A stretch of DNA of 61,712 bases from an uncultured Ruegeria sp. (GCF_947504215.1 NZ_CANNGO010000018.1:1-61712), one strand, 5' to 3'; counted from the first letter of the stretch, positions 10,791-21,116 are shown. Notes: generated by a model from the letters alone, not told the origin. Translations and numbers: made by a program.

Positions 10791-13700
10791 ACCTCCGCAT
10801 CCAGGAGTTCCATATTCAGGCCGAGGCCGCGGACTTCTTTCACCAGAACGTTGAACGATTCCGGTACGCCCGCTTCAAAGTTATCCTCGCCCTTGACGAT
10901 CGACTCATAGACCTTGGTCCGGCCGGCGACGTCATCCGATTTCACGGTGAGCATCTCCTGCAGGGTGTAGGCGGCGCCGTAAGCTTCCAGAGCCCAGACT
11001 TCCATCTCACCAAAGCGCTGACCACCGAACTGCGCCTTACCGCCCAGCGGCTGCTGGGTAACCAGGCTGTACGGCCCGGTCGAACGCGCGTGGATCTTGT
11101 CGTCCACAAGGTGGTGCAGTTTCAGCAGGTACTTGATGCCAACGGTCACAGGACGCGCAAATTGCTCACCCGTACGACCGTCGAACAGAACCGACTGACC
11201 GCTTTCCGAGAAGCCCGCACGCACCAGCGCATCGTTGACGTCAGCCTCTTTGGCTCCGTCAAAGACGGGGGTCGCGATCGGAACACCGCGGGTCACGTTG
11301 CCCGCAGCCTCGATCAGGTGACCTTCGTCCATGCCGGCAATGCCTTCTTCATAGACATTCTCACCATAGGCCAGCTTCATCGCTTCGCGAACCGGGGTCA
11401 GGTCGCCAGAACGGCGGTATTCACCCAGTGCTTCGTCGATGTTCAGACCCAGACCGCGTGCGGCCCAACCCATGTGGGTTTCAAGGATCTGTCCAACGTT
11501 CATACGCGAAGGCACGCCCAGTGGGTTCAGACAGAAGTCAACCGGCGTACCATCGGCCAGGAACGGCATGTCTTCCATCGGAACAACCTTGGAAATCACA
11601 CCCTTGTTCCCGTGACGACCGGCCATCTTGTCACCCGGCTGCAGCTTACGCTTCACGGCGATAAAGACTTTGACCATCTTCATCACACCCGGCGGCAGAT
11701 CGTCACCACGACGCACCTTCTCGACCTTGTCTTCGAAACGGGCGTCCAGAGCGCGCTTGAGCACTTCGTACTGCTCATTCAGAGCCTCTACGATCTGCGC
11801 GTCCTTCTCGTCTTCCAGGGCCAGCTGCCACCACTGACCACGGGTCAGCATTTCAAGCAGGTCCTCGGTGATCACCGATCCTGCCTTGACACCTTTCGGG
11901 CCTTTGACAGCGGTCTTACCCAGGATCAGACCTTGCAGACGCGCATAAATGTTGCGGTCAAGGATCGCCAACTCGTCGTCCCGGTCACGGGCCAGACGTT
12001 CGACTTCCTCACGCTCGATCTGCAGCGCACGCTCGTCTTTTTCCACACCGTGACGGTTGAAGACGCGGACTTCCACGACCGTACCGTAATCACCCGGCTT
12101 CACGCGCAGCGAAGTATCACGGACGTCAGATGCTTTTTCACCAAAGATGGCGCGCAGCAGCTTTTCTTCCGGGGTCATCGGGCTTTCGCCCTTCGGAGTG
12201 ATCTTGCCGACCAGAATATCGCCGGGCTCAACATCCGCGCCGATGTAAACGATGCCCGCCTCGTCGAGGTTGCGCAGCGCTTCTTCACCGACGTTCGGGA
12301 TGTCACGGGTGATCTCTTCCGGGCCCAGCTTTGTATCACGGGCGGCGACTTCGAATTCCTCGATATGGACCGAGGTAAAGACGTCATCACGCGCGATACG
12401 TTCGCTGATCAGGATCGAGTCTTCGTAGTTGTAGCCATTCCAAGGCATGAACGCGACGACCACGTTCTTACCCAGTGCCAGTTCACCGATATCGGTGGAC
12501 GGACCATCAGCGACAACCTCGCCTTTCGTGACAGTGTCACCCACTTTCACCAGCGGACGCTGGTTGATGCAGGTGTTCTGGTTCGAACGTTGGAATTTGC
12601 GCAGACGGTAGATGTCCACACCCGCGTCGCCCAGTTCCAGATCTTCGGTAGCACGAATAACGATACGCTGGGCATCGACCTGGTCGATGATACCGGCACG
12701 TTTCGCCTGAATCGCAGCACCCGAGTCGATCGCAACCTTTTCCTCGATACCGGTGCCGACCAGCGGCGCCTCGGCCCGCAGCAGCGGAACCGCCTGACGT
12801 TGCATGTTCGAACCCATCAAGGCCCGGTTGGCGTCGTCATTTTCAAGGAATGGAATCAGCGACGCGGCGACCGATACCAACTGTTTCGGGCTGACGTCGA
12901 TCAGGTCCACATTCTCGCGCGGGGCCAGAGTGTAGTCGCCCGACTGACGGGTCGACACCAGATCGTTGATGAACTTGCCATCCGCATCCAGCGTCGCGTT
13001 CGCCTGCGCCACTGTGTGACGCATTTCCTCGGTCGCGGACATGTAGTGAACCTCATCGGTCACCTCGGCGTCTTTGACGACGCGGTACGGTGTTTCGATG
13101 AAGCCATACTTGTTCACGCGGGCGAAGGTGGCCAGCGAGTTGATCAGACCGATGTTCGGACCTTCCGGCGTCTCAATCGGGCACATCCGGCCATAGTGGG
13201 TCGGGTGAACGTCGCGCACCTCAAAGCCCGCACGCTCACGTGTCAGACCACCGGGGCCAAGCGCCGAGAGACGGCGTTTGTGAGTGACTTCCGACAGCGG
13301 GTTGGTTTGGTCCATGAACTGCGACAGCTGCGACGAGCCGAAGAATTCACGAACAGCAGCAGCTGCCGGTTTCGCATTGATCAGGTCCTGCGGCATGACG
13401 GTGTCGATCTCGACCGAAGACATACGCTCTTTGATCGCGCGCTCCATGCGCAGCAGGCCAACGCGGTACTGGTTTTCCATCAGTTCGCCGACAGAACGCA
13501 CACGACGGTTGCCCAGGTGGTCGATATCGTCGATGTCACCTTTGCCGTCGCGCAGCTCGACCAGCGCCTTGATGCAGGCCACGATGTCTTCGCGGCGCAG
13601 GGTGCGCAGTGTATCGGGCGCATCCAGAGCCAGACGCATGTTCATCTTTACACGGCCAACGGCGGACAGGTCATAGCGCTCGCTGTCGAAGAACAGCGTT

Positions 13701-14917
13701 TCGAAGAGGGCCGAGGCCGCTTCGACGGTGGGCGGCTCGCCCGGACGCATCACGCGATAGATGTCCATCAGCGCGGTGTCACGGCCCATGTTCTTGTCTG
13801 CGGCCATGGTGTTGCGCATGTAGGGACCGACATTGACATTATCGATATCCAGAACCGGGATGTCGGTGACGCCCGCATCGATCAGTTCCTTCGCAGAACC
13901 ACCGATCAGATCGCCGTCTTTGTCATACTCCAGCGTCAACTCATCACCGGCTTCGACATAGATGGCGCCGGTTTCTTCGTTAATGATGTCTTTGGCGACA
14001 AACTTACCAACGATATGATCGAACGGCACCAGCAAGTTGGTGACCGTGCCCTCTTCGATCAGCTTCTTGACAGCGCGCGGCGTAACTTTCTTGCCTGCTT
14101 CTGCAATCACCTCACCGGATTTCGCATCAACCAGATCATAGGTCGGGCGCGTGCCACGTACACGATCGGGGAAGAACGGCGTGACCCAGCCCTTCTTCTT
14201 GTCCAGCTTGTAGGACACCGTATCGTAATAGGCGTCCATGATCGCTTCCTGATCCAGACCCAGCGCATAAAGCAGGGTTGTCACAGGCAACTTGCGGCGA
14301 CGGTCGATACGGGCGAAGACGATGTCTTTGGCGTCAAACTCAAAGTCCAGCCAGCTGCCGCGATACGGGATGATGCGGCAGGCAAACAGAAGCTTACCCG
14401 AGGAGTGGGTCTTGCCTTTGTCATGATCGAAGAACACACCGGGCGAACGGTGCATCTGGGATACGATCACTCGCTCAGTGCCGTTCACAACAAATGTCCC
14501 GTTTGGCGTCATCAGGGGCATATCGCCCATGAACACGTCCTGTTCCTTGATATCTTTGACCGACTTGGCGCCGGTATCTTCATCGACATCGAACACGATC
14601 AGACGCAGAGTGACCTTCAGCGGCGCGCTGTAGGTCATGTCGCGCTGCATGCACTCTTCGACGTCGTATTTGGGTTTTTCCAGATCGTATTTCACGAACT
14701 CCAGAACGGAGGTTTCGTTGAAATCCTTGATCGGGAAAACCGACTGGAACACACCTTTGATGCCTTCGCCGTCTGCGGGCTGCTCTGCATCGCCGGAGCG
14801 CAGGAATAGATCATAAGAGGATTTCTGGACCTCAATGAGGTTCGGCATCTCCAGCACTTCGCGGATTTTGCCGTAGTATTTCCGAAGACGTTTCTGGCCA
14901 AGGAACGATTGAGCCAT
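10781..14917 (-). CDS. rpoB: DNA-directed RNA polymerase subunit beta
   Basis: A 1378-residue catalytic subunit starting [16 protein letters not shown] at the ATG at 14915-14917; a GTG four codons earlier overlaps the AAGGTG ribosome binding site and is rejected. The rifampicin-region sequence ([20 protein letters not shown], then [10 protein letters not shown]) is of sensitive type. Other landmarks include [24 protein letters not shown] and the C-terminal [18 protein letters not shown] clamp segment. It follows rplL across a 251-base, hairpin-rich spacer and precedes a small phage-type gene rather than rpoC directly. Confidence 0.98.
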   Translation of the reverse strand: MAQSFLGQKRLRKYYGKIREVLEMPNLIEVQKSSYDLFLRSGDAEQPADGEGIKGVFQSVFPIKDFNETSVLEFVKYDLEKPKYDVEECMQRDMTYSAPLKVTLRLIVFDVDEDTGAKSVKDIKEQDVFMGDMPLMTPNGTFVVNGTERVIVSQMHRSPGVFFDHDKGKTHSSGKLLFACRIIPYRGSWLDFEFDAKDIVFARIDRRRKLPVTTLLYALGLDQEAIMDAYYDTVSYKLDKKKGWVTPFFPDRVRGTRPTYDLVDAKSGEVIAEAGKKVTPRAVKKLIEEGTVTNLLVPFDHIVGKFVAKDIINEETGAIYVEAGDELTLEYDKDGDLIGGSAKELIDAGVTDIPVLDIDNVNVGPYMRNTMAADKNMGRDTALMDIYRVMRPGEPPTVEAASALFETLFFDSERYDLSAVGRVKMNMRLALDAPDTLRTLRREDIVACIKALVELRDGKGDIDDIDHLGNRRVRSVGELMENQYRVGLLRMERAIKERMSSVEIDTVMPQDLINAKPAAAAVREFFGSSQLSQFMDQTNPLSEVTHKRRLSALGPGGLTRERAGFEVRDVHPTHYGRMCPIETPEGPNIGLINSLATFARVNKYGFIETPYRVVKDAEVTDEVHYMSATEEMRHTVAQANATLDADGKFINDLVSTRQSGDYTLAPRENVDLIDVSPKQLVSVAASLIPFLENDDANRALMGSNMQRQAVPLLRAEAPLVGTGIEEKVAIDSGAAIQAKRAGIIDQVDAQRIVIRATEDLELGDAGVDIYRLRKFQRSNQNTCINQRPLVKVGDTVTKGEVVADGPSTDIGELALGKNVVVAFMPWNGYNYEDSILISERIARDDVFTSVHIEEFEVAARDTKLGPEEITRDIPNVGEEALRNLDEAGIVYIGADVEPGDILVGKITPKGESPMTPEEKLLRAIFGEKASDVRDTSLRVKPGDYGTVVEVRVFNRHGVEKDERALQIEREEVERLARDRDDELAILDRNIYARLQGLILGKTAVKGPKGVKAGSVITEDLLEMLTRGQWWQLALEDEKDAQIVEALNEQYEVLKRALDARFEDKVEKVRRGDDLPPGVMKMVKVFIAVKRKLQPGDKMAGRHGNKGVISKVVPMEDMPFLADGTPVDFCLNPLGVPSRMNVGQILETHMGWAARGLGLNIDEALGEYRRSGDLTPVREAMKLAYGENVYEEGIAGMDEGHLIEAAGNVTRGVPIATPVFDGAKEADVNDALVRAGFSESGQSVLFDGRTGEQFARPVTVGIKYLLKLHHLVDDKIHARSTGPYSLVTQQPLGGKAQFGGQRFGEMEVWALEAYGAAYTLQEMLTVKSDDVAGRTKVYESIVKGEDNFEAGVPESFNVLVKEVRGLGLNMELLDAEVEE

Positions 14918-15011
14918 GTCAGATGTCACCTTTCGATGTTCTCAGCGGGCTAAGACACCGTCGGGCCCCGGCGCCTTGCACATTAGAGACGACACGTCCG
15001 GATCAATTCGT

Positions 15012-15130
15012 GGCCACCGTCCCGAATGGTGGCCTCCCGATCCGCGAACCGCGTCTTAGAAAACACCTCCTTTGTCAGAGGTCCTTTCTAAGACAGGTTC
15101 GGCTGGACCCGGATTTCTCCGGATCCAGCC
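15012..15130 (-). promoter_or_regulatory. Three tandem RNA hairpins in the rplL-rpoB spacer
   Basis: In minus-strand order: a 12-bp stem at 15130-15101 (GGCTGGATCCGG with CCGGGTCCAGCC, one U-G wobble that is a mismatch on the other strand), a branched hairpin at 15094-15053 closed by GTCTTAGAAA and TTTCTAAGAC with an inner ACCTC/GAGGT pair, and a 7-bp stem at 15034-15012 (GGCCACC/GGTGGCC). None has a long U tract. In E. coli the rplL-rpoB spacer has an attenuator and an RNase III site; a similar role is inferred here. Confidence 0.65.
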
Positions 15131-15168
15131 AAATTTCCGGTGCATCAGCGACACACCAAAAGACTGAC

Positions 15169-15543
15169 TTAGGCCAGTTCGACCTCGGCGCCAGCTGCTT
15201 CCAGCTTGCCTTTGATCTCTTCGGCTTCGTCTTTCGACACAGCTTCTTTGATCTTGCCGCCAGCTTCGACCAGCTCTTTGGCTTCTTTCAGGCCAAGACC
15301 GGTGATGCCGCGAACTTCTTTGATCACGTTGATTTTCGAAGCGCCGGCGTTCTTCAGAACGACGTCGAATTCGGTTTTTTCTTCCTCGGCTGCGCCACCG
15401 GCGTCGCCGCCTGCTGCAACCATTACGGCGCCGCCAGCTGCGGGCTCGATGCCGTATTCGTCTTTGAGGATGGTTTTCAGTTCTTGTGCTTCCAGCAGGG
15501 TCAGACCCACGATGCTTTCTGCGAGTGCTTTCAGATCAGCCAT
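15169..15543 (-). CDS. rplL: 50S ribosomal protein L7/L12
   Basis: A 124-residue acidic stalk protein that recruits translational GTPases. An N-terminal dimerisation domain ([20 protein letters not shown]) is joined by an Ala/Gly-rich hinge at about residues 36-55 to the C-terminal domain with [13 protein letters not shown] and [20 protein letters not shown]. Length is standard. It follows rplJ by 79 bases. Present in several copies per ribosome, so higher expression than rpoB is expected, consistent with the structured spacer downstream. Confidence 0.98.
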   Translation of the reverse strand: MADLKALAESIVGLTLLEAQELKTILKDEYGIEPAAGGAVMVAAGGDAGGAAEEEKTEFDVVLKNAGASKINVIKEVRGITGLGLKEAKELVEAGGKIKEAVSKDEAEEIKGKLEAAGAEVELA

Positions 15544-15622
15544 TGTATCAGCTCTTTCCGTTTACAGTGTGTGTTCCAACGTCAGGACATATGCCCTACG
15601 CAGATCATTCAGTGCCAACCGC

Positions 15623-16141
15623 TTACGCAGCTTCCGCCTTCTCTTCGATGGTGGAAAGGATGCTTGCGATGTTGCTTGCAGGTGCGCCAATCGCGCCGGC
15701 GATGTTCGAAGCAGGTGCGCCAATGCAGCCCACGATCGAAGCAATAAGCTCCTCGCGAGACGGCATTTTCGAAACGGCTTCAACGCCTTTGCGGTCCAGA
15801 GCGTTCTCGCCCATTGCACCGCCAAGGATTTCGAACTTTTGGTTCTCCTTGGCGAAGTCCTCGGCCACTTTGGCTGCTGCCACGGGGTCCTCGGAATAGG
15901 TCAGAACGGTCATACCCGTCAGCAGGTCAGCAATGCTTTCACATGGCTTTCCATCGAGGGCGATTTTGGCGAGCCTGTTCTTGGCAACACGCACGGAGCC
16001 ACCCGCGTCACGAGCACGTGCGCGAAGGTCCTGCATCTCGGCAACTGTCAGACCGGCATAGTGCGAAACCACTACGACGCCAGAGCTTTCGAAGATTTGG
16101 CCGAGTTCCTCGACCACTTTCTCTTTCTGGGCTCTATCCAC
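15623..16141 (-). CDS. rplJ: 50S ribosomal protein L10
   Basis: A 172-residue stalk base protein that anchors L7/L12 dimers. I start it at the GTG at 16139-16141 ([14 protein letters not shown]), which has GGAGAG about 6 bases upstream and matches the usual alphaproteobacterial N-terminus; a TTG four codons earlier overlaps that site. Recognisable segments are [18 protein letters not shown] and [12 protein letters not shown]; the C-terminal helix carries the L12-binding region. First gene of the rplJL-rpoBC transcript, with a long leader of about 230 bases that could hold the L10 autoregulatory site. Confidence 0.97.
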   Translation of the reverse strand: MDRAQKEKVVEELGQIFESSGVVVVSHYAGLTVAEMQDLRARARDAGGSVRVAKNRLAKIALDGKPCESIADLLTGMTVLTYSEDPVAAAKVAEDFAKENQKFEILGGAMGENALDRKGVEAVSKMPSREELIASIVGCIGAPASNIAGAIGAPASNIASILSTIEEKAEAA

Positions 16142-16342
16142 AGTTCTCTCCAAGTTTGGGGCGAAATCTCACCCCGGCTCATATTTGCCGCGGCTTACGC
16201 CCCGGCGTTCAGGTCCGTTGCTACGGGATTGAGCCAAAATTCGCCCGAGGGTGGGACCCTCGAAATTCTTTGGTCTTACCCGTCTCAGGCAGGGAATTAA
16301 GGGGCCAGATGGACCCACCCACCGTCTTGGACGAAACAAAAT

Positions 16343-16368
16343 AAAGCGCACGACGAATCGCACGCTTT
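16343..16368 (-). promoter_or_regulatory. UUCG-capped hairpin in the rplJ leader (attenuator or 5' stabiliser)
   Basis: Minus-strand RNA reads AAAGCGUGCGA, loop UUCG, UCGUGCGCUUU, then AUUUUGUUU. All eleven pairs form, two of them U-G/G-U wobbles that would be A-C mismatches in plus-strand RNA, so the structure is built for the minus-strand transcript. It lies a few bases after the predicted rplJ transcription start. The U-rich tail suggests an intrinsic terminator/attenuator; a 5' protective hairpin is the alternative. The remaining leader, 16142-16342, is a plausible place for an L10 leader fold, which I could not confirm. Confidence 0.65.
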
Positions 16369-16380
16369 ACTCCGCAGCTC

Positions 16381-16409
16381 TCTTTAGGGCAGACGCACGG
16401 GGTTTCCAA
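16381..16409 (-). promoter_or_regulatory. Putative promoter of rplJL-rpoBC
   Basis: -35 TTGGAA (16404-16409) and -10 TAAAGA (16381-16386) with 17 bases between. Transcription would begin near 16374. The separate promoter fits the fact that a plus-strand gene divides rplJL from rplKA. Confidence 0.55.
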
Positions 16410-16572
16410 GGGGTAAATTGGCCCGACCGTGTCTTTCAGCCGGGCTTCGCCACCAAGGGCCCACGCGCATCATAAACACCTATTGGTTTGGACCCATTGA
16501 CACTGGTTACCGGCTCAGGTCCAGTCGAGCGGTACTGGTAGTCTGATCCGGGATATGTAGTTTCCAACCGAA

Positions 16573-17532
16573 ATGTTCAACCTCACTGAAAGCGAACAGG
16601 CCTTAGCATCTAAATTCGTGGGCGAGTTTTCGCGTCAGCTTCCGGCTGATGACACGCCACGATTCGAGTGTTTCTATAGGTCTCACGGCTTTCCAAACTC
16701 CAGGATGGTTCTAAAAGTTCAGTCGGGTACGCGAACCTATGCGTTGAAGATCGATACCGAGTCTCCTGCCTCTGGGCGGCTTAACGACGAATTTGATCTG
16801 CTGACGAAGCTTTCCACCCATTTTGACGGCAACAAGACGTCACAGGTTGTGCACCCCATTTACATCTCGCCCGGAGGCGCCTTTTTCGTCACCGAATTCA
16901 TCGACCGGCCTACGGCGGTTGACCTGATCTACAACAGCAAAGATGACGATCAGGTTGCGCAGGTTTTTCGCCGCGCAGGATCATGGCTCAATGATCTGCA
17001 CAGATTTCGGCCAGCTGAGGACTACGCGTTTCGACCAAAATGGATGACCGACAGCGTTCAGGATCTGTTCCAATCCCTGCCTTTGGAGCTTGCAGAAGAA
17101 AGCCAGCGGATGGTCAACACCATGCTCGCCGAAGCTGAACGTCTAAAGGGCGTTTCAGATATTCGGGTTTTTTCGCATGGCGATTTTCACGGCCTCAATC
17201 TGATCGTGGGACAGGGCCAAACGATCGGACTGGACTTCACCGAAGCGCGCGACAAACTGGCAGTTTACGACATCGTCGATTTCCTGAAATCCGATATCTT
17301 TCGGGACGGCGCTGGCGCCGATGTGGACCGCAGCGGCATCCTCAAACGCAACAAAGAGATGTTCTTTCGGCTGTACCGCCAACCGATCAACATCGAGATT
17401 CTGGATTTCTGTATCCGAGGACGACTGCTGAAGGACTGGCTGCGCCTGTGCCAACCAGACCATGAGTGCAGTGATTTCGAGGACCACATGCGCACACGGC
17501 TGGGAATTCGACTGAAGCAGGCGTTTCGATAG
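16573..17532 (+). CDS. APH/choline-kinase-like phosphotransferase
   Basis: A 319-residue soluble kinase-fold protein. The catalytic-loop Brenner motif is FSHGDFHGLNLIV (residues about 195-207), followed by the Mg-binding DFTEARDKLAVYDIVDF corresponding to DFG; an N-terminal lobe carries YALKID as the ATP-Lys segment. These mark the aminoglycoside phosphotransferase / choline kinase superfamily (Pfam APH). Substrate is unknown; many chromosomal members act on small sugars or choline rather than drugs. It is transcribed opposite to the ribosomal genes on both sides and separates rplKA from rplJL. Confidence 0.82.
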   Translation: MFNLTESEQALASKFVGEFSRQLPADDTPRFECFYRSHGFPNSRMVLKVQSGTRTYALKIDTESPASGRLNDEFDLLTKLSTHFDGNKTSQVVHPIYISPGGAFFVTEFIDRPTAVDLIYNSKDDDQVAQVFRRAGSWLNDLHRFRPAEDYAFRPKWMTDSVQDLFQSLPLELAEESQRMVNTMLAEAERLKGVSDIRVFSHGDFHGLNLIVGQGQTIGLDFTEARDKLAVYDIVDFLKSDIFRDGAGADVDRSGILKRNKEMFFRLYRQPINIEILDFCIRGRLLKDWLRLCQPDHECSDFEDHMRTRLGIRLKQAFR

Positions 17533-17545
17533 ACCCCCTGAAAAG

Positions 17546-17574
17546 AAAAACCCGGGCAGCTCACGCCGCCCGGG
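17546..17574 (-). terminator. Rho-independent terminator of rplK-rplA
   Basis: Minus-strand stem CCCGGGC/GCCCGGG around a 10-base loop, followed by TTTTTCTTTT, 31 bases after the rplA stop. The plus strand lacks a T tract, so it is directed at rplA. Confidence 0.9.
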
Positions 17575-17604
17575 CCTAATTCTGTGACAACTAAAAGCTA
17601 GGGC

Positions 17605-18303
17605 TTACTCGCCCGAAGCCGTCGCCACGTCCAAAGTCACGCCAGGGCCCATGGTCGAGCTCAGCGCGATTTTCTTCATGTAGGTGCCCTTGGCACCTGC
17701 GGGTTTGGCTTTGGCCACGGCCGAGATAAAGGCGCGGACGTTTTCGACCAGCTTGGCTTCCTCGAACGAAGCTTTTCCAACACCGGCGTGCACAACGCCA
17801 CCTTTTTCCGCTTTGAACTGAACCTCGCCACCCTTGGCTGCTTCCACGGCCGCTTTCACGTCCATGGTTACGGTGCCAACTTTAGGGTTTGGCATCAGGT
17901 TGCGGGGGCCCAGAACTTTACCCAGACGGCCAACAACGGGCATCATGTCCGGGGTCGCGATGCAGCGATCGAATTCGATCGTGCCACCCTGAACGGTTTC
18001 CATCAGATCCTCTGCACCAACGATATCGGCGCCAGCTTCTTTTGCTTCGTCAGCCTTGGGGCCGCGAGCGAACACAGCGACGCGCATCGTTTTGCCGGTG
18101 CCATTGGGCAGGCCAACAACGCCGCGAACCATCTGGTCTGCGTGACGGGTGTCAACGCCCAGGTTCAGAGCAATCTCGACGGTTTCGTCAAACTTCGAAG
18201 TTGCGTGGGCTTTGACCAGTGCAACCGCTTCTTCGACCGACAGATCTGCCTTGCCAGCGAATGCTTCGCGCGCAGTGCGCGTACGTTTACCGAGTTTTGC
18301 CAT
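17605..18303 (-). CDS. rplA: 50S ribosomal protein L1
   Basis: A 232-residue 23S rRNA-binding protein of the L1 stalk that moves deacylated tRNA from the E site. [15 protein letters not shown], the conserved [16 protein letters not shown] and [20 protein letters not shown] identify uL1. It starts one base after the rplK stop, so translational coupling is likely. In E. coli L1 represses its own operon by binding the leader. Confidence 0.98.
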   Translation of the reverse strand: MAKLGKRTRTAREAFAGKADLSVEEAVALVKAHATSKFDETVEIALNLGVDTRHADQMVRGVVGLPNGTGKTMRVAVFARGPKADEAKEAGADIVGAEDLMETVQGGTIEFDRCIATPDMMPVVGRLGKVLGPRNLMPNPKVGTVTMDVKAAVEAAKGGEVQFKAEKGGVVHAGVGKASFEEAKLVENVRAFISAVAKAKPAGAKGTYMKKIALSSTMGPGVTLDVATASGE

Positions 18304-18304
18304 C

Positions 18305-18754
18305 TTACTTCACCTCGATGCCCATAGAGCGGGCCGAGCCCAGGATGATCTGCATTGCGCCTTCGACGTCGTTGGCGTTCAGATCTTTCATTTTGGCTTC
18401 GGCGATTTCACGCACCTGCTTCGAGGTCACGGATGCCACGGTCTCACGACCTGGGTTTTCCGCACCACGAGGGCGGTTACGCTTGCCAACCGGCTTCAGG
18501 CCAGCTGCTTTTTTCAGGTAATAAGACGCAGGCGGCGTCTTGATGTCCATGGTGAAGGACTTGTCCTGATAATAGGTGATTACGGTCGGGCAAGGTGCGC
18601 CCTGCTCCATGTCTGCGGTCTTGGCGTTGAACGCCTTGCAGAATTCCATGATGTTGATGCCGCGCTGACCCAGCGCCGGACCAACTGGCGGCGACGGGTT
18701 CGCCTGACCTGCAGGAACCTGCAGTTTCATTGTACCAGCAAGCTTCTTGGCCAT
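18305..18754 (-). CDS. rplK: 50S ribosomal protein L11
   Basis: A 149-residue protein of the GTPase-associated centre and the stringent-response sensor site. [20 protein letters not shown] followed by [19 protein letters not shown] is the canonical uL11 N-terminus, methylated by PrmA in other bacteria; [14 protein letters not shown] lies mid-protein. Length is slightly above the E. coli 142. First gene of rplKA, with a promoter about 125 bases upstream and a good GGAAAACCAA purine site before the ATG. Confidence 0.98.
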   Translation of the reverse strand: MAKKLAGTMKLQVPAGQANPSPPVGPALGQRGINIMEFCKAFNAKTADMEQGAPCPTVITYYQDKSFTMDIKTPPASYYLKKAAGLKPVGKRNRPRGAENPGRETVASVTSKQVREIAEAKMKDLNANDVEGAMQIILGSARSMGIEVK

Positions 18755-18776
18755 TTGGTTTTCCTTTCAACGTAGA

Positions 18777-18833
18777 TGGGACGCGTCCCACCCGGTTTAT
18801 GTTGCGCGGTCCGATCCGGGATCGCGATCCCGG
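18777..18833. repeat. Two perfect palindromes in the rplK leader
   Basis: TGGGACGCGTCCCA (18777-18790) and CCGGGATCGCGATCCCGG (18816-18833) are perfect palindromes between the rplK promoter and start codon. They could be operator dimers or RNA hairpins; an L1-binding leader element is the obvious hypothesis but the sequences do not obviously copy the L1 rRNA site. Confidence 0.6.
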
Positions 18834-18876
18834 CAATCTCCCACGAGAGAATCTCGCCCAAAGACGATAGAGGCGG

Positions 18877-18905
18877 CGTCTACAGGGGATCGGTGGGGTT
18901 GGCAA
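18877..18905 (-). promoter_or_regulatory. Promoter of rplK-rplA
   Basis: -35 TTGCCA (18900-18905), 17-base spacer, -10 TAGACG (18877-18882), giving a leader of about 115 bases. The 18755-19137 gap otherwise contains only the two palindromes and the upstream region of the next plus-strand gene. Confidence 0.6.
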
Positions 18906-19137
18906 GTGGTCGGCGACCCAATCCGATAACATCGAATCGAACGCTGAGCGGATTGTCACCGGCTCACGGAATGCGGACCATTGCGCATGTGTTTGTGAAC
19001 GCCGCTAAGAAACCATTAATACAGTAAAAAATTTAGATATGCAGTCCCCAACCAGGATTTTCGCGCACGTAACACGACAATACTGGCGGCTGTGCTATAC
19101 TCTGCGAGATTGGATATTTTTTTGGTGGAGGTTAATT

Positions 19138-20361
19138 ATGATCATTCGTTTCATTGTAACGCTAGGGGTCGCGCTGTCTCTTACCGCGACTGCCCCGCAG
19201 ACCGCGCGGGCTGACGCTGGTGAAATCCTGGGCGGTGCTGTCGTTGGCGGCGTCATAGGCTACGCGATCGGCAGGGACCAGCAGAAAAAGAAACAGGCCC
19301 GGACAACAACAAGAACCACCCGTACCTACCGACAGGGTATACCCTCGACCACGCAAGGTGCGCAGACTCAGACGGCCCTCAATTACTTCGGCTACAATGC
19401 TGGTCGGGTCGATGGTCAGGTTGGTCGCGGCACCCGCACAGCAATCGAACGCTACCAGGCATCAATGGGCTATCCTGTAAGTGGCTATGACTTTCAGCCT
19501 TATCAGTATGACTTCCTGCAGCAGGCCTATTACTGGGCAACGAGCGGCGGACAGGCGGCCACTCAACTGTCGGGCCAACCGCTTCTGATGGAGTACCGCC
19601 GTCAAGTTCAAACAGGTTCTTCTTTGGCAGCAGCGCCTCAGGCTCCGGCTCAAGCTATCCCGGTTATCAAGCCCCAAGCAGCCGAGCCCGAGACAAACAC
19701 CGCTGAAACAACAACCGCGAGCCTTCCGAGCCTGTTTTCTGGCGGTACCGGGGGCCCGTCGCTGGCCAATCGCTGCAGCGGGGTAATGCTGCAAACCTCG
19801 ACCAATGGTGGCTACACAACTTTGTCGAACATGTCTGATCCTGATTTCGCGCTCAGCGAGCAGTTCTGCCTTGCCCGTAGTTACGCGATGGCGCGTGGCG
19901 AAGATCTTATGCAGGACATCCAGGGGCTGACGCCGGATCAGGTGGCCGCGCAATGTGACTCTTATGGTGAGATGTTGGCACCACAAGTTGACGCTCTGTC
20001 CATCAGCTCAAAAACAGAGGCTGAAACCCAGATACGCAAGCTTGCACTGGACTCCGGGCTTAGCCCCGAAGATCTTGCCGCAACGAGCAAGGTTTGTCTG
20101 GCGATGGGCTACCGTCAGGACAACATGGATGCTGCGGTTGGCTCTGCGCTGATGCTTGTTGCAATGGGTGAACCCGCCTATGGAGAGCTCGTTGGGCATC
20201 ACCTGCGTGAAGGCTTCGGCGTTCAGGAACGCCGAGATCTTGCGATGCAATGGTATGATTCGAGCCTTTCGGCACTGGACGCCGGATCGCAAGCTGTCTT
20301 CTTGCCGTCGCAGACTGACCGTCCGCAACTCTTGCGCGCGGCTATGATTCAGGCGCAATGA
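19138..20361 (+). CDS. Exported peptidoglycan-binding-domain protein
   Basis: A 407-residue secreted protein. I choose the ATG at 19138, which has GGTGGAGG 7 bases upstream and begins a clean signal peptide (MIIRFIVTLGVALSLTATA, cleavage near TARA-DA); a longer ORF start has none. A glycine-rich segment (GGAVVGGVIGYAIG) and a basic Thr/Arg linker follow, then a PG_binding_1-like repeat with LNYFGYNAGRVDGQVGRGT and TAIERYQASMGYP. The C-terminal two thirds are helical and uncharacterised, with a Pro/Ala-rich linker between. Probably a periplasmic cell-wall protein; the role is unknown. It separates nusG from rplK. Confidence 0.75.
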   Translation: MIIRFIVTLGVALSLTATAPQTARADAGEILGGAVVGGVIGYAIGRDQQKKKQARTTTRTTRTYRQGIPSTTQGAQTQTALNYFGYNAGRVDGQVGRGTRTAIERYQASMGYPVSGYDFQPYQYDFLQQAYYWATSGGQAATQLSGQPLLMEYRRQVQTGSSLAAAPQAPAQAIPVIKPQAAEPETNTAETTTASLPSLFSGGTGGPSLANRCSGVMLQTSTNGGYTTLSNMSDPDFALSEQFCLARSYAMARGEDLMQDIQGLTPDQVAAQCDSYGEMLAPQVDALSISSKTEAETQIRKLALDSGLSPEDLAATSKVCLAMGYRQDNMDAAVGSALMLVAMGEPAYGELVGHHLREGFGVQERRDLAMQWYDSSLSALDAGSQAVFLPSQTDRPQLLRAAMIQAQ

Positions 20362-20402
20362 GGCGATACGCAAAACGGTATCGACCGCTGTAGGACCCAA
20401 AC

Positions 20403-20437
20403 AAAAAACGCCGCGTTGCCTGTTGCATCGCGGCGTT
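20403..20437 (-). terminator. Rho-independent terminator of nusG
   Basis: AACGCCGCG and CGCGGCGTT pair around a 13-base loop, then TTTTTGTTT on the minus strand, 23 bases beyond the nusG stop. It may also slow readthrough from the convergent plus-strand gene. Confidence 0.88.
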
Positions 20438-20459
20438 TCAAATTTCGCGAGAAACGTGC

Positions 20460-20993
20460 TTAGCTCTGTTTAGTGACTTGCGTAAAGTCCAGCTCGACAG
20501 GAGTCTCCCGACCAAAGATCGAGACCGAAACTTTCAGCTTCTGAGCGTCGTCGTCCACGCCTTCGACCATGCCGTCAAAATCCTCGAACGGGCCGTCGTT
20601 GACCTTGACCTTCTCGCCAACCTCAAAGGTGATCATCAGCTTGGGTGCGTCTTCGCCTTCCTGAACGCGATTGAGGATCTGGTTGACCTCGGCGTCGCGC
20701 ATCGGCATCGGGCGACCTTGCGGGCCAAGAAACCCGGTGACACGGTTGATCGAGTTAACCAGGTGATATCCCTGATCGGACATTTCCATATGAACCAGCA
20801 CATAGCCGGGCATGAAGCGGCGTTCAGTCGTGACTTTCTTGCCCCGGCGCACTTCAATCACCTCTTCGGTGGGCACCAGCACTTCGTCGATATCGTCCTC
20901 AAGGCCCTGTTCAGCCACCGACGTGCGGATCTGCTCTGCGATCTTCTTTTCGAAATTCGAAAGAACGCTGACCGAGTACCACCGTTTCGCCAT
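20460..20993 (-). CDS. nusG: Transcription termination/antitermination factor NusG
   Basis: A 177-residue protein starting [17 protein letters not shown] at the ATG at 20991-20993; the ORF extends 16 codons upstream with no family resemblance. The NGN domain includes [12 protein letters not shown] and VTGFLG, and the C-terminal KOW domain contains [17 protein letters not shown]. It binds RNA polymerase and couples it to Rho or ribosomal S10. Ribosome binding site is modest (AAGGA, then ACAGG). Although next to secE, a hairpin terminator lies between them. Confidence 0.97.
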   Translation of the reverse strand: MAKRWYSVSVLSNFEKKIAEQIRTSVAEQGLEDDIDEVLVPTEEVIEVRRGKKVTTERRFMPGYVLVHMEMSDQGYHLVNSINRVTGFLGPQGRPMPMRDAEVNQILNRVQEGEDAPKLMITFEVGEKVKVNDGPFEDFDGMVEGVDDDAQKLKVSVSIFGRETPVELDFTQVTKQS

Positions 20994-21087
20994 GAACCTG
21001 TCGTCCTTGTTTGCATTAGACCGCATCACATTTTCGGACACAGCCTGAATTAAAATCCTGTCGCGGAGCCACCGCGTCGTTCGGAAT

Positions 21088-21116
21088 AAAAAGCGGCGCG
21101 CAGTCCGAATCGCCGC
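21088..21116 (-). terminator. Terminator-like hairpin between secE and nusG
   Basis: Minus-strand GCGGCG pairs with CGCCGC around a 12-base loop and is followed directly by TTTTTATTCC. It lies about 110 bases after the secE stop and about 95 bases before nusG, so nusG is either partly attenuated or has its own promoter in the remaining spacer. Confidence 0.7.

Noticed and set aside
11090..14809. 1239-codon plus-strand open frame opposite rpoB
   Set aside because: Mirror of rpoB codon bias in high-GC DNA; low-complexity His/Arg/Gln-rich translation, no start signals, no domain resemblance.
16573..17532. Aminoglycoside resistance gene
   Set aside because: Has APH-fold motifs only; divergence from known resistance enzymes and housekeeping setting argue against naming it so.
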